A stretch of DNA of 64,000 nt from Neoarius graeffei (GCF_027579695.1 NC_083576.1:35639260-35703259), one strand, 5' to 3'. Numbered from the stretch's first letter, positions 43,471-54,212 are shown. Notes: generated from the sequence alone by a model not told the origin. Program-made: numbers and translations.

Positions 43471-44297
43471 TGTGTTTCCCCCGGCAACAGATTCAGAACA
43501 TTAAGCTTCTCTGTTTTTGTCTAGGATTTCTTTTCACCTTCTCTTGTCCAATCTGACTTTGCTGCAATACATGTTCTAAAATTCCTGTCACTTATCACTC
43601 CTAGACTGAAAGACAGCAGTTTTTTATTCTGTTAGCGTTCGGGTATTGCAAATCCTGATCCTGCATGACTTAGCTGCTGATCTATCTGTTTCTGCATACA
43701 CATTTGGTAATTTAATTTAGTATGGTGCTGAGTTAATGTCTCTGTATTCTGAATTTCATTAAGACACAACACTGAAAACATGCATTGGCCTCTGACTCAT
43801 TTCAGATTGTCTCATACCTTTATTTGTGGCTATTATTATTTTTATTGACAATATTTCTCATGCTCTGTTACAGATCATGCTTGTGTTAGAAGAAGAAGCC
43901 TTTTTTGTCACACTCAAGCACGGCAAAATTCCTCCTCTGCATTTAACCTATCTGAAGCAGTGAACAGATGGACACAAGTGAACAATGAGCACACACACAC
44001 ATACCAAGAGCAGTGGGCAGTTATGCTACAGTGCTTGGGAAGCAGTTGGGGGTGAGGTGCCTTGCTCAAGGGCACGTCAGCCATGATACAGAGGGAGAGA
44101 AAGTACTGTTTATTCACTACCCCACATTTTTCCTGCTGGTTCAGGGAACTGAACCAGTGAACCTTTGGGCCTGAGTCTGCTTCTTTCACCATCTTTGAAA
44201 ATTAAAATCTAAACCTGTATAACCAGGATACCGGAAATTGAATTGTTCTGTTTTACAAGACCCTGAATATGATGATGACATCAGGAAAATAGTTAAC
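43471..44297. other. Non-coding; conserved fish dispersed repeat at 43885-44190
   Basis: Positions 43885-44190 contain AAGCCTTTTTTGTCACACTC, ATTCCTCCTCTGCATTTAAC, GCAGTGGGCAGTTATGCTAC and GTGCCTTGCTCAAGGGCACG, which I recall as a repeat found across many fish genomes. The remainder shows no feature. Confidence 0.5.
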
Positions 44298-44602
44298 TGT
44301 TGCAATCGTTTAAGGTGGGTGGAGCACAGAAGCACGGCAGGCCAGAACTGAGTTCTCAAACTCTTTATTTTAGCTATTCAGCTGTTATTTTACGACTCTC
44401 CCAGTCACACACACACAAACATTCTGGTTGGGCAGAGCTCTCCTCCTCTGCTCTCTCTCTCTCCTTTTTATAGGGCGTGGTCACTGGGGAAGACACACAA
44501 ACACAGGTTAACTAACATCAGGTGTAGTGATTCTGCCACTTACCTTCCCTGACTCCACCCTCTGTTTACAGACCGACGCTTGACCACTCCCCTGCTGCCA
44601 CA
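44298..44602 (-). repeat. 3' LTR of copy D
   Basis: On the minus strand it runs TGTGGCAGCAGGGGAGTGG to ACGATTGCAACA. A TATA-like CCCTATAAAAAGG lies near 44470 and AATAAAGAGTTTGAG near 44363. The first half resembles the A-C LTRs; the second half does not. Confidence 0.93.
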
Positions 44603-44664
44603 TACCCCCACTGCCCGACTCAGGCCGGCGAGCCGTCCAGCCTGCAGCCAACTCCCCCCCCCCC

Positions 44665-47400
44665 TTGACAGGAGAGGAAATCCGCCACGACCATCTGCGC
44701 CCCCGGCCTGTGGATCACCTTGAACTTAAACGACTGGAGTGCCAGATACCAATGGCTGATCTGTGCATTGGCATCCTTCATGCGGTTGAGCCACTGGAGG
44801 GGCACGTGGTCCAAACAGAGGGTGAAAGGGCGTCCCAGTAAGTAGTAGCGGAGGGCGAGGACCACCCACTTGATGGCAAGGCACTCCTTCTCTATAGTGC
44901 TGTAGTGGCCCTCATGCACCGACAGATTCCTGCTGATGTACAGCACTGGGTGGTCCTCCACCTCCTGGGACAGAACAGCCCCCAGCCCCCTGTCCGACGT
45001 GTCTGTCTGCAAAACAAAGGGGAGAGTGAAGTCAGGGGAGTGTAATAGTGGCCCCCCACACAGTGCAGCCTTTACCTCAGACAAAGCCCGCTGGCATTGC
45101 TCCATCCACTGGACCGGATCTGGTGCCCCCTTTTTAGTGAGATCAGTCAGCGGGCTGGTGACATCCAAATAATTAGGTATAAACCTACAATAGTAGCCAG
45201 CCAACCCCAGGAACTGTCTCACCCCCTTTTTGGTCTTGGGCTTTGGGCAGGCCGCAATCGCTGCCGTCTTATTAATTTGGGGACACACCTGCCCATTGCC
45301 CAAGTGGAAGCCCAGATACTGTACTTCCACCCGCCCAATCGCACACTTCTTCAGGTTGGCTGTGAGACCCGCTCACCTCAGCGACCTAAGGACGGCCCTC
45401 AGGTGTTGTACATGCCGCGGCCAGTCATTACTATAGATAATAATGTCGTCGAGGTATGCGGCCGCATAGGTGGCATGGGGGCAGAGGACCCTATCCATAA
45501 GCCACTGGAACGTAGCGGGCGCCCCAAACAGCCCAAAAGGAAGTGTGACAAACTGGTGTAAGCCAAACGGTATGGAAAAGGCCGTTTTCTCTTGGGATAA
45601 TGGAGTCAAGGGGATCTGCCAATATCCCTTTGTCAAATCCAGTGTTGAATAAAAACGAGCCGTGCCTAGTCGATCAAGCAACTCGTCAATACGAGGCATT
45701 GGGTACACATCGAATTTAGACACCACGTTGACTTTTCTGTAGTCCACACAGAACCAGACCAACCCGTCGGCCTTGGGAACCAAGACCACCAGGCTGCTCC
45801 AGTCACTGTGGGACTCCTTGACGATGCCCATGTCGAGCATGGCCTTGAATTCTTCCCGAACCACCTTTTTTTTGTATTCAGGCAGTCTGTAAGGGTGGCT
45901 GCGCACTACCACCCCCGGGGGTGTCTCAATGTGGTGTTCTATGAGGTGGGTGCGGCCGGGCAGGGGAGAGAATACATCAGAAAATTCTGTCTGCAACTGG
46001 ACTACCTCCGTGAGTTGGGTCGGAGAGAGGTGGTCTCCACAGGGGACCGGAGCGGTGGGCGATGTCAATTTTACTTTTTGAACCTCCGGCCCCAGCTCTG
46101 CCTTCTCTGGAACCACCGACACCAACGCCACGGGGACCTCCTCATTCCAAAGTTTTAACAGATTGAGGTGGTAAATCTGTAACGCCCCACCCCTGTCCAT
46201 TCGCCGCACCTCATAGTCGATGTCCCCAACTCGCCGTGTGACCTCAAAGGGTCCTTGCCACTTGGCAATCAATTTGGAGCTCGACGTGGGCAACAGCATG
46301 AGCACTTTATCTCCCAGTGCGAACTCCCTAAGGCGCGTGTCCCTGTCGTACAGGCGGATTTGCCATTCTTGAGCCTGCCGCAAATTCTCCTGGGTTAGGT
46401 GCGTGAGTGTGTGGAGTTTTGTGCGCAGGTCAATAACGTATTGAATTTCATTTTTGCTCGGGGAAGGTCCCTCCTCCCAATTTTCCCGCAGCACATCTAG
46501 GATGCCACGTGGCTTACGCCCATATAATAATTCAAACGGGGAGAACCCCGTGGAGGCTTGTGGGACCTCTCGCACTGTGAAAAGCAGGGGCTCGAGCCAT
46601 TTATCCCAGTTACATGCATCCTTGCTTACAAATTTTTTAATTATGTTTTTGAGGGTGCGATTAAACCGTTCGACTAAGCCGTCCGTTTGTGGGTGATAAA
46701 CGCTGGTGTGGATCGGCTTAATTCCCAGTAACCCATACAGTTCGCGCAGTGTGTGTGACATAAACATAGTGCCTTGATCAGTCAGAATCTCTTTGGGGAT
46801 TCCGACTCGGGAGATGATGTGGAAGAGTGCTTCCGCAATACTACGTGTGGAGATACTGCGAAGCGGCACTGCTTCCGGATATCGCGTTGCATAGTCCACC
46901 AGAACTAAAATAAAGTGATACCCTCGTGTTGACTGATCTAATGGCCCGACGAGATCCATCCCAATTCTTTTGAACGGGGTCTCAATTAATGGTAGAGGGC
47001 GCAAAGGCACTTTTGGGATGGCCTCTGGATTTACTAACTGGCATTCGCGGCATGCCGTACACCACCTACGGACATCGCCGCGAATCCCTGGCCAATAGAA
47101 CCAGGCCATTATTTGGGCTAGTGTCTTATCCTGCCCCAAGTGTCCAGCCATGGGATTAAAGTGAGTCGCCTGGAATACCAATTCCCGGCAGCTCTTTGGG
47201 ATCAAAAGTTGTGTTATCGGCTCCTTAGTCTGAGTGTCCTTTGTCACTCGGTATACTCTATCCCTCATAATGGAGAAATAGGGGAAGGACGGGGTGGCGT
47301 TTGGCTGGAGTGTTTGACCATCGGTTACTCTCACTTGGTCAAACGCATGCCGCAGAGTCTCATCTCGCGACTGCTCTCACGGGAAATCCACAAGGGATTC
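44665..47400 (-). pseudogene. pol: Gmr1-like pol, copy D: integrase, RT, RNase H (best-preserved pol)
   Basis: From 47334 to 45373 a 653-codon block runs through integrase (HFNPMAGH, CTACRECQ; IGMDLVGPL, ILTDQGTMF, TDGLVERFNRT; GPF motif) and across the eight-A run near 45870 directly into RT in the same frame (YKKKVVREE). RT motifs include YSTLDLTKGYWQIPL and AYLDDIIIYSND. A CGA-to-TGA change at about 45374 stops it after VLRSLR. RT then continues in the same frame into RNase H (FVLQTDTSDRGLGAVLSQE), ending HRPGAQMVVADFLSCQ near 44665. A TGA near 47378 (copy C has TTA) separates it from the protease block. This copy shows that integrase and RT form one continuous reading frame in the intact element. 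Confidence 0.94.
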
Positions 47401-48012
47401 CTTGAGAGAGGGAAGAGGAGCTGGCGGCTCCTCACTCTGACGTGGTGATGACGTAGATGGCTCTGTGACAGCTGCTCCCGCCAACGCCACACTGGGACCT
47501 CCCCCCGCTAAACTATGGCAGGACCCACTCTTCACTAAATGAGTTATTAGCTCCCGAAATCCCGGCCAATCAGTCCTCAAAATTATCGAGTGGGTAAGGC
47601 GAGGATTAACCACCGCCTTTACTCTAAATTTCTCCCCTCGAAATAGAATGTGGACCGACACTAAAGGGTAGTTGTGAACATCCCTGTGCACACACAACAG
47701 CTTCACCAATTGTGCTCTCCCCAATGCCTCATCTTGCACCAGGCTTTGGTGGATTGAGGTCTGATTACAGCCGGAGTCCACCAAAGCCTGATATGTATCC
47801 CCTTGGATACTCACCGGTATGCGATACGCTCCGGCCCGATCGAGGGTGGTCCCTGGTGCATCGGGGATCTGGACCACCGCGCCCACCTCCATCGCCAAGC
47901 ACTGATGCTGGAGGTGCCCCGGCTCCCCGCAGTGCCAGCAAACCGGCCCAGGCTCTCTCTTTGCACTGGTGTTTTGGAGCTCACTCACCTGAGGGGGGGA
48001 AGACACAGACAT
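47377..48012 (-). pseudogene. Zinc knuckle and aspartic protease, copy D
   Basis: The zinc knuckle CWHCGEPGHLQHQC (CX2CX4HX4C) is followed by protease with DTYQALVDSGCNQTSI (catalytic DSG) and IILRTDWPGFRELI. It continues through GGGPSVALAGAAV into the pre-integrase leader in the same frame, which is the unshifted version of the region broken in copy C. It ends at a TGA after KESLVDFP. Confidence 0.9.
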
Positions 48013-48876
48013 GGAAGTAGGAAACGGTAGGGCACCGCGAGTGCGGCGGGCCGGCTGGGGTGGAGCCGGCCCCCACCTCTGCGGTGGGGGAATGGGGTGA
48101 GGACAAGAAACAGAAGGGGAGAGAGAGAGAGAGAGAGAGAAGAGAGGGGAGAAGAGGAGACACGCTGTCCTGCTGTTGGAACGCCATATGGTCCTCCGTC
48201 ATATGGTCCTCCGTCAGCTTGATGGCCTGATCCAGTGACACCGGGCGATGGCACTGGACCCACTCCACTGCTCCTTCTGGAAGTCAGGCGATGAACTGTT
48301 CCAGTGCCACCAGGTCGATGATTCCCTCGGCGTTGCAGTTGTCGGCCCTCAGCCACTGCCGGCAGGCATCCCGGAGTTGCTGGCCAAACGCGAACGGCCG
48401 GCCGACCTCCTCCAGGTGCAGCGCGCGGAAGGGCTGCCGTTGCTGCTCCGGGGTGTGGCCCACACATTGAAGGACGGCCCTGCAGAGGTCGGCATAGGCC
48501 AGCTGGATGTCGGCGGGGAGCTGTAGTGTGGCCAGCTGCGCCTCACCCGTTAGCAGGGGAGGAGGCGCGCCACGCGCTGTTCCACCAGCCAACCCCACGC
48601 CTCTGCTGCCTGCTCAAACAGAGCGAGGAAGGCTTCGAGGTCATCGTGTGGACCCATCTTCGTTAGGGTGAGGTGGGGAGGGTCCGCGGCGGTGGTGATG
48701 GTGGTCCCCGCTGAAGCGAGCAGGTGCCGGAACGCCTGGCAATCTTCCTGCTGCACCAGCACCAGGGCTTCAAACCGTTGTTCCTGCTCCTTCCGGAGGG
48801 TGACCAGCGCCTGGTGCTGGCTCTGTTGGGCCGTGGCGAGGGCATGGATCAGGTCCTTGAAGGGGGAGGACTCCAT
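47985..48876 (-). pseudogene. gag: Gmr1-like gag, copy D (fuller N-terminus and SCAN-like capsid)
   Basis: The gag ATG is at 48876 (MESSPFKDLIHALATAQQSQ), preceded by the primer-binding site. The N-terminal helix-rich part is intact (RKEQEQRFEALVLVQQEDCQ, LTKMGPHDDLEAFLALFEQ), including the segment deleted in copy C. A 2-nt loss near 48555 shifts the frame before LLTGEAQLATLQ. The capsid then reads PEQQRQPFRALHLEEVGRPF, LRDACRQWLRADN and IIDLVALEQFIA, with a TGA near 48284 before LPEGAVEWVQ and SLDQAIKLTEDHM. A GA-rich tract and proline-rich linker follow at 48060-48160. Confidence 0.87.
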
Positions 48877-48900
48877 GAGGCTGTTCTCTTCTGTGCTTGG

Positions 48901-48918
48901 TCCCGGGTTTCGGCACCA
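48901..48918 (-). other. Primer-binding site of copy D, tRNA-Phe type
   Basis: On the minus strand TGGTGCCGAAACCCGGGA, one base after the 5' LTR. It matches copy B exactly. Confidence 0.87.
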
Positions 48919-49398
48919 CTGTTGCAATCATTTAAGGTGGGTGGAGCACAGAAGCATGGCAGGCCAGAACTGAGTTCTCAAACTCTTTATTTTAGCTTTT
49001 CAGCTGTTATTTTACTACTCTCCCAGTCACACACACACACAAACGTTCTGGTTGGGTAGAGCTCTCCTCCTCTGCTCTCTCTCTCCTTTTTATAGGGCGT
49101 GGTCACTGGGGAAGACACACAAACACAGGTTAACTAACATCAGGGCCCTGTACTACGAAGCGGATTTTCTGGCTTACCAGGGTAACTTCGAGAGTAACTT
49201 GATCACGTGCAGCGTAACTTCCCGATTAACCCATACTACGAAAGTTGGCTATGTTCAAACCGAGGTATGCTGCCATGGCAATTTACGGTGCATCTCAAAC
49301 CTGCTCGTCTCAGGTTATGTTCTTGGTTAACCCGAGGTTTCCGATTAACCACACCCTTTTTAAACACCACCTCTCCACCGACATTTCCTCTAGAGACA

Positions 49399-49487
49399 AT
49401 GCCAGCGTACCTGGATGACCCGTGCGATATCGGAGCGCAGATTAGAGATGGGATTTATGGCTCTTTGATGGGATCCGCATCTTTGTG
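49399..49487 (+). pseudogene. Start of a Harbinger-like nuclease/transposase (fragment)
   Basis: It reads MPAYLDDPCDIGAQIRDGIYG and then leaves the family. The DDPxDIGAQI phrase is, from memory, typical of the N-terminus of fish Harbinger transposases (HARBI1-like). Right after it begins GAGATGGGATTTATGGCTCT, probably another repeat that replaced the rest. Confidence 0.5.
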
Positions 49488-49734
49488 ATCCGTTCTTTGA
49501 AAAGAGCCATTCAAAAGACTGGCTCATTTGGCTCTTTTTAAATATTTATTCAGTTTTAAGAAGACAGCGTCTAAAGAAGCCAGATCCCTCTGCTTAGACA
49601 GTGACATCAATATTTCTGGACATACCTTTTATATAAAGCAACCTAGACTTACATTATTGTAACCCCTAAACGCTCATAAATAACCATTAAAAAACAATGA
49701 GGGCTTCAATGAATGTCCATGCAGAACGGCTTTT

Positions 49735-50110
49735 CTGTAAAAAAAAAAAAAGAACCCACTCAAGAACATAGTTTTCAAGAATGCAAGAATATTTTATAGA
49801 AAAAACACTTGTTTTACAAAAATATTTAAGTCTGAGATACAAAATAGATACAACTACAGTAAATATAACACAAGAACTAGTTATCACACAAGAACATTTT
49901 AATAGAAAAAAAACAAACTTTCTATATTAAAAATATTGAAATTGTAACAAAAATAGATACAACTAAACAGTCAGATAAATAGATAAAGTTATAACAAGAA
50001 CACAAGATTATTTTAATAGGAAAAAACAAACTATTAATGTAAAAAATATATTATTAGAAAAATAGATACAACTAGACAAACAGATAAATAAATAAAATAC
50101 ACAAAAATAG
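49735..50110. repeat. AT-rich degenerate tandem repeat (~100-bp units)
   Basis: Units share ACAAGAACA, TTTTAATAGAAAAAA-type, and ATAGATACAACTA words, recurring near 49790, 49890 and 49995. The copies are imperfect. Confidence 0.6.
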
Positions 50111-50282
50111 AACAAACAAAATGACGATAGAATAAATTAAATGAACGTCCGTGCAAAGTAGTTTTCCCACAATATTATCATTAATATCACACAACAACAT
50201 TATAAACTATATACAAAACAATTTGAACTATTAGGCAAACAGATAAAACTTGAATAAATAAAAGGCAAATGAATGCTTGCTT

Positions 50283-50284
<2 letters not shown>

Positions 50285-50334
<50 letters not shown>
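50285..50334 (+). repeat. (CA)n microsatellite, about 25 units
   Basis: An uninterrupted dinucleotide run lies immediately downstream (minus strand) of the second Myb-like exon and has replaced its end. Confidence 0.97.
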
Positions 50335-50335
<1 letters not shown>

Positions 50336-50830
50336 ATTATGAATGATGTTTTTATATTTCATTTTCACCTGTTGCCAGGTGCGTTTGGCACTGCTGTTGC
50401 CTCTGAAATGTTCACAGGACATACACCAACTTAGTCAAAGGGACTGAACAGTCAGTCATCCTAATTCATGTGACTCTGTGCACATATCAGCTTAAGTAGG
50501 CTACTCCATGAATTTACCATACCAAATTTTATTCAGGATTTTTCAGACATTAAACAAGCTATATATGACTGGGGCCACGTCGAAGGACCATTTTCTGTGA
50601 CTTGTGATTGATCATGAAGCTTTCTCTCATCCTATACTTCTGTTCTGGAACATGTAGAAGGGAGAATGTACTTACGCATTTACCCAATCGGCAATTCGTT
50701 GCCAACATGCTTGCCGCTCCTTATTGGCAGCCGCTGTGTTAGATTTTGCTCTTAATGTTGTTTTGAACTCCTCGTAGCTTTGCATTATGACAGCACATTC
50801 TTCCTCCGTGAAGTACGGCGACCGTGCCAT
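50333..50830 (-). pseudogene. Myb/SANT-like protein of Harbinger transposon, two exons
   Basis: Exon 1 is 50830-50676 on the minus strand: MARSPYFTEEECAVIMQSYE, then KERQACWQRIADWVNA. It ends at a consensus donor (GC before GTAAGT). Exon 2 begins at 50402 after ATTTCAG and reads GNSSAKRTWQQVKMKYKNII, then runs into the CA microsatellite. Joining keeps phase, with the codon GCA split across the junction. Trp residues at helix positions and the R-T-W-Q-Q-V-K-x-K-Y-K pattern fit the Myb/SANT (trihelix-like) DNA-binding domain that helps Harbinger transposase bind DNA. The C-terminus is missing. Confidence 0.78.
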
Positions 50831-51174
50831 TGTGAACAGTGGTGATTTGCGCTGATAACCTCCCCTTTAACGTGAACGCGCATTAACCCTGATTAGGTTA
50901 ACACAGGTTCAACAAATCAACTTCATAACTGGCGTCGTAGTACCGTTTAACCCCAAACAAGATAACCAGGTTTTGTCAACCCCGGTTTAGCGGGGGAACC
51001 CTGGGTTACTTCTGGGTAGGTTGACCTCCGTTTGTAGTACAGGGCCCAGGTGTAGTGATTCTGCCATTTACCTTCCCTGACTCCACCCTCTGTTCACAGA
51101 CCGACGCTTGACCACGCCCCTGCTGCCACATTAACATTTATAAATTATTAATAAATTATAATACATCTTATCAA

Positions 51175-51530
51175 GGGCGGCACGGTGGCGTAAGTGGTTA
51201 GCGCTGTCGCCTCACAGCAAGAAGGGCCAGATTCGAGCCCCGTGGCTGGCGGGGGCCTTTCTGTGTGGAGTTTGCATGTTCTCCCCGTGTCCGCGTGGGT
51301 TTCCTCCGGGTGCTCCGGTTTCCCCCACAGTCCAAAGACATGCAGGTTAGGTTAACTGGTGACTCTAAATTGAGTGTGAATGGTTGTTTTTGTCTATGTG
51401 TCAGCCCTGTGATGACCTGGTGACTTGTCCAGGGTGTACCCCGCCTTTCGCCCGTAGTCAGCTAGGATAGGCTCCAGCTTGCCTGCAACCCTGTAGAATA
51501 GGATAAAGCAGCTAGAGATAATGAGATGAG
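51175..51530 (+). mobile_element. Mermaid-like SINE (3), full length
   Basis: It starts GGGCGGCACGGTGGCGTAAG, with a tRNA-like head including GATTCGAGCCCC, and ends AATGAGATGAG. A 12-bp TSD ACATCTTATCAA flanks at 51163-51174 and 51531-51542. Confidence 0.96.
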
Positions 51531-51542
51531 ACATCTTATCAA

Positions 51543-51972
51543 TAATAGTTTATTTATTATTTTTACTATCAAGGTCTAAGGATGATTCTGGTCATATTTT
51601 AATTTTTATAAGGCCTTTAACAAATTTTTTTCATGACGATGGTAATGCGATTAATATTAATAACTAGCATTGTGGTTGTTATCACTATTAGGCTGGTTTT
51701 GTTTGGGTCCCCCCCCACACACACACACACACTTTCTCCTTTTTAACTTAAAAAAATTATTCTTGTTTAAAATGCTCCAGTGCACTTGTACTTTCATTTA
51801 AATAAGCATGTATTCTACACAGTAATGTAACAAATATGTTCTATTATATTGCTTAAAAAAAAAAAACTTTCACTGCCGAATTTACACAGAGCGTGTGCAC
51901 TACCCACTGAGCTCTACAGAAAATCTGGAGAGCTCATAGCCTATTCCCTGCTGGAGAGACGAGTGAAACCAT
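51543..51972. other. Non-coding spacer
   Basis: A (CA)n run near 51716-51733 and an A-run near 51856-51866. No gene is seen. Confidence 0.4.
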
Positions 51973-51980
51973 CTGGCCAC

Positions 51981-52402
51981 CAGGGGCGTGTTTAGCCTAT
52001 TTTTGGGGGTGCTCAAGCACCCCCAAAAACGAGCTCAGCACCCCCTAGCTCAGCACCCTCAAAACACTGCTTTTGGACGTAATTTTCAAAAATAAGTGCC
52101 CTTGCGCACTGCGCAATGAATGTGTGCGCGGGTGTGTGTGTGTTCTTGAATTCATCCGTTACGTGATAGTTCTATGAGCAGTAAAATCCCTCTCCTCCTT
52201 GAGTCCCCTCTGATTGGGCTGCCTGTCCGCGCGAGTGCTTGCTACGACATGGTGTTTTTTTTTAACTGGATTCCACGCCGATGAGGAACTAACGTGGAAA
52301 TAAACGCGGAATAAACGTGGAAACACTATAGTTCAAGCCAGGTGCCTCTGTCAGCTCTGGGGGCTAAGCACCCCCAAAGATCAGATGCTAGAATCGCCCC
52401 TG
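51981..52402. mobile_element. hAT-derived MITE (422 bp), TSD CTGGCCAC
   Basis: The ends CAGGGGCG and CGCCCCTG are inverted, followed inside by GGGGGTGCTCAAGCACCCCC on the left and GGGGGCTAAGCACCCCC on the right. CTGGCCAC flanks exactly at 51973-51980 and 52403-52410. It is non-coding. Confidence 0.92.
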
Positions 52403-52410
52403 CTGGCCAC

Positions 52411-53830
52411 CATCTTACCACTCACATCGCGTATTTGGCTTATGTGTTAAACCATCGTATTCGATCAAATTTGCAAAGGAAAACTATCTCCTGACTTTTT
52501 TCCTTTTCATTACCTCCTCTTATTTTTTCAACTTTACCCACATTCCTTACATATACTTATAGCGCTCCCCTTCGTTGTTATTGTTTTTTGTTCCTTTTCC
52601 AGTTCAGTCTCTGATCATTTTTTGAACAGCTCTTTTACTACTATAATTATCTTTACGGAGATTATTTCAGTTTTTGTTTATACAGGAAATCATATATTGG
52701 ACGCCATCTGGGAAATAAGCCGGGAAATATGACCAACCCTGATTTAAGAGTACTTATCAGTATACTTGCGCTCAATTTAAACTAAAATCATGTAGTTAAA
52801 ACAATCATGCCCATTTTATCAATTTGCATAGATGATCTACATTGTCAGTTGTGCTTAGCCTTAGTTAAATGAAAATAACTTCTGACCAAACGAGAACAAT
52901 AACATCTCTCTTTATTTGCATCCCTCACTGCCATTTCTGCCTAAGGCTATGGTCCTTCTTTCATTTAGGCTACTGAGGCTAATTAACTCAGTTCGTTCTT
53001 CTTTTTGAATTTGAGCCATTGAGCTTGAGCTCTCACATTCAATATCAAACATGTCTCAACTTTGGCTTTGATCTAGTCTGGGACATTTCCATCAAAAATC
53101 TGACACAGTCACAGTGTTCATCCCGAATATCAATGTCAGATTTTCAACAAAAGCAGACAAGATGATGAGACAGATTTTCTGTTATTTTTCTTTCACTCTT
53201 GCAAACCATCAAAAAATGCTCTTGAGGGGTCCACACAAATGGCACTGTGCACACACATGAAAATGATCACACACTATCAATACTCACAAGTGAAATGTCC
53301 GTCCATAACCTTTGACTTGACAGTTTGTACCGTTCACTGCTGCACATGCAGGTATTTTTCTTGTAATTTTTCTCACCAACTACATAAATAACTTGTCCAG
53401 TTTTGTGTAGCTTCCAGTAGTCTAAATGACCGTTTCGCTCAGCGATGTGAGTGGTAAGATGGCGGCCAGATGGCTTCACTCTGACAAGCCTCTGAACATT
53501 TTTCTGTAGAGGTCAGTGGCACCTCCGGATTAGTTTGAATTCATCTTCTTTGCATTAGATGCATACTGTGCACCAGTTTAAATAAAAACATTACCACCAC
53601 CTATTGCTCTGGAGAAAAAAAAAGACGTAGGAGTTTACTCAGGGCTGTGGGAAGTTGGGGTCCTGAGTACCCACTGTTGGAAAAGGCAGACATTATGGTT
53701 AGGCTCCTCTCTGCAAGATGCAAATAAATAAATAAACATATTAAAACATTTTAAATTATCCTCCTCTTCTAATTTACTGAAGAATTTCATACTTGAAGTT
53801 TTGAGAAATAATTAGCAATACTGAATATTA
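52411..53830. other. Non-coding, no recognised feature
   Basis: AT-rich sequence with no supported gene or repeat boundary. Confidence 0.4.
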
Positions 53831-54199
53831 ATCCATCCATTATCCGTGCCCGCTTATCCTTTGCAGGGTCATGGGCAAACTGGAGCCTATACCAGCTGAC
53901 TATGGGCGAGAGGCGGGGTACACCCTGAACAAATTGCCAGGTCATTGCAGGGCTGACACAGAGACAAACAACCATTCACACTCACATTCATACCTACGGT
54001 CAATTTAGAGTCACCAATTAGCCTAACCTGCATGTTTTGGGACTGTGGGGGAAACCAGATCACACGGAGGAAACCCATGCAGACACGGGGAGAACATGCA
54101 AACTCCACACAGAAGGGCCCCCATTGGCCACTGGGCTTGAACCCAGAACCTTCTTCATGTGAGGTGACAGTGCTAAGCACTACACCACCGTGCTGCCCC
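53831..54199 (-). mobile_element. Mermaid-like SINE (4)
   Basis: Minus strand, head at 54199 (GGGGCAGCACGGTGGTGTAG) and tail of CCATTAT/GGATGG type at 53831. The body motifs CAGCTGGTATAGGCTCCAG and CAGCCCTGCAATGACC are present with substitutions; the tail differs from the GATGA tail of other copies. Confidence 0.92.
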
Positions 54200-54212
54200 A
54201 ATAATAATAATA

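Larger units (their letters stand above)
49144..51046 (-). mobile_element. PIF/Harbinger-type DNA transposon remnant (1903 bp)
   Basis: The ends GGCCCTGTACTAC are inverted repeats; CAG flanks at 49141-49143 and 51047-51049. The minus strand carries two Myb/SANT-like exons near the right end, and the plus strand a start of a Harbinger-like nuclease near the left end. A Myb-like gene plus a nuclease gene in convergent arrangement is the standard layout of Harbinger transposons. The middle is AT-rich filler with ~100-bp degenerate repeats and a CA microsatellite, so the element is not autonomous. A CAG duplication rather than TTA/TAA is unusual for Harbinger. Confidence 0.78.
44298..51130 (-). 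mobile_element. Gmr1-like LTR retrotransposon, copy D (full length, TSD TTAAC, holding a Harbinger insert)
   Basis: TTAAC flanks at 44293-44297 and 51131-51135. The 3' LTR is 44298-44602 (305 bp). The 5' LTR spans 48920-51130 but is split by a 1903-bp DNA transposon; without it and its TSD it is also 305 bp. The internal order is gag, zinc knuckle, protease, integrase, RT, RNase H. The LTR sequence belongs to a different subfamily from copies A-C although coding parts are closely related. Several stops and frameshifts inactivate it. Confidence 0.96.
48920..51130 (-). repeat. 5' LTR of copy D, split by a Harbinger element
   Basis: The LTR sequence occupies 48920-49143 and 51050-51130 (plus the duplicated CAG at 51047-51049). 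Joined, it matches the 305-bp 3' LTR at 44298-44602 closely, so the insertion happened after copy D integrated. Confidence 0.93.

Noticed and set aside
49144..51046. Possibility that copy D has an unusually long LTR
   Set aside because: The 3' LTR is 305 bp and the extra sequence has its own inverted ends and CAG duplication.
51175..51260. tRNA-like promoter sequence (A and B boxes)
   Set aside because: It is the head of a SINE with TSDs, as at the other SINE copies, and not a functional tRNA gene.
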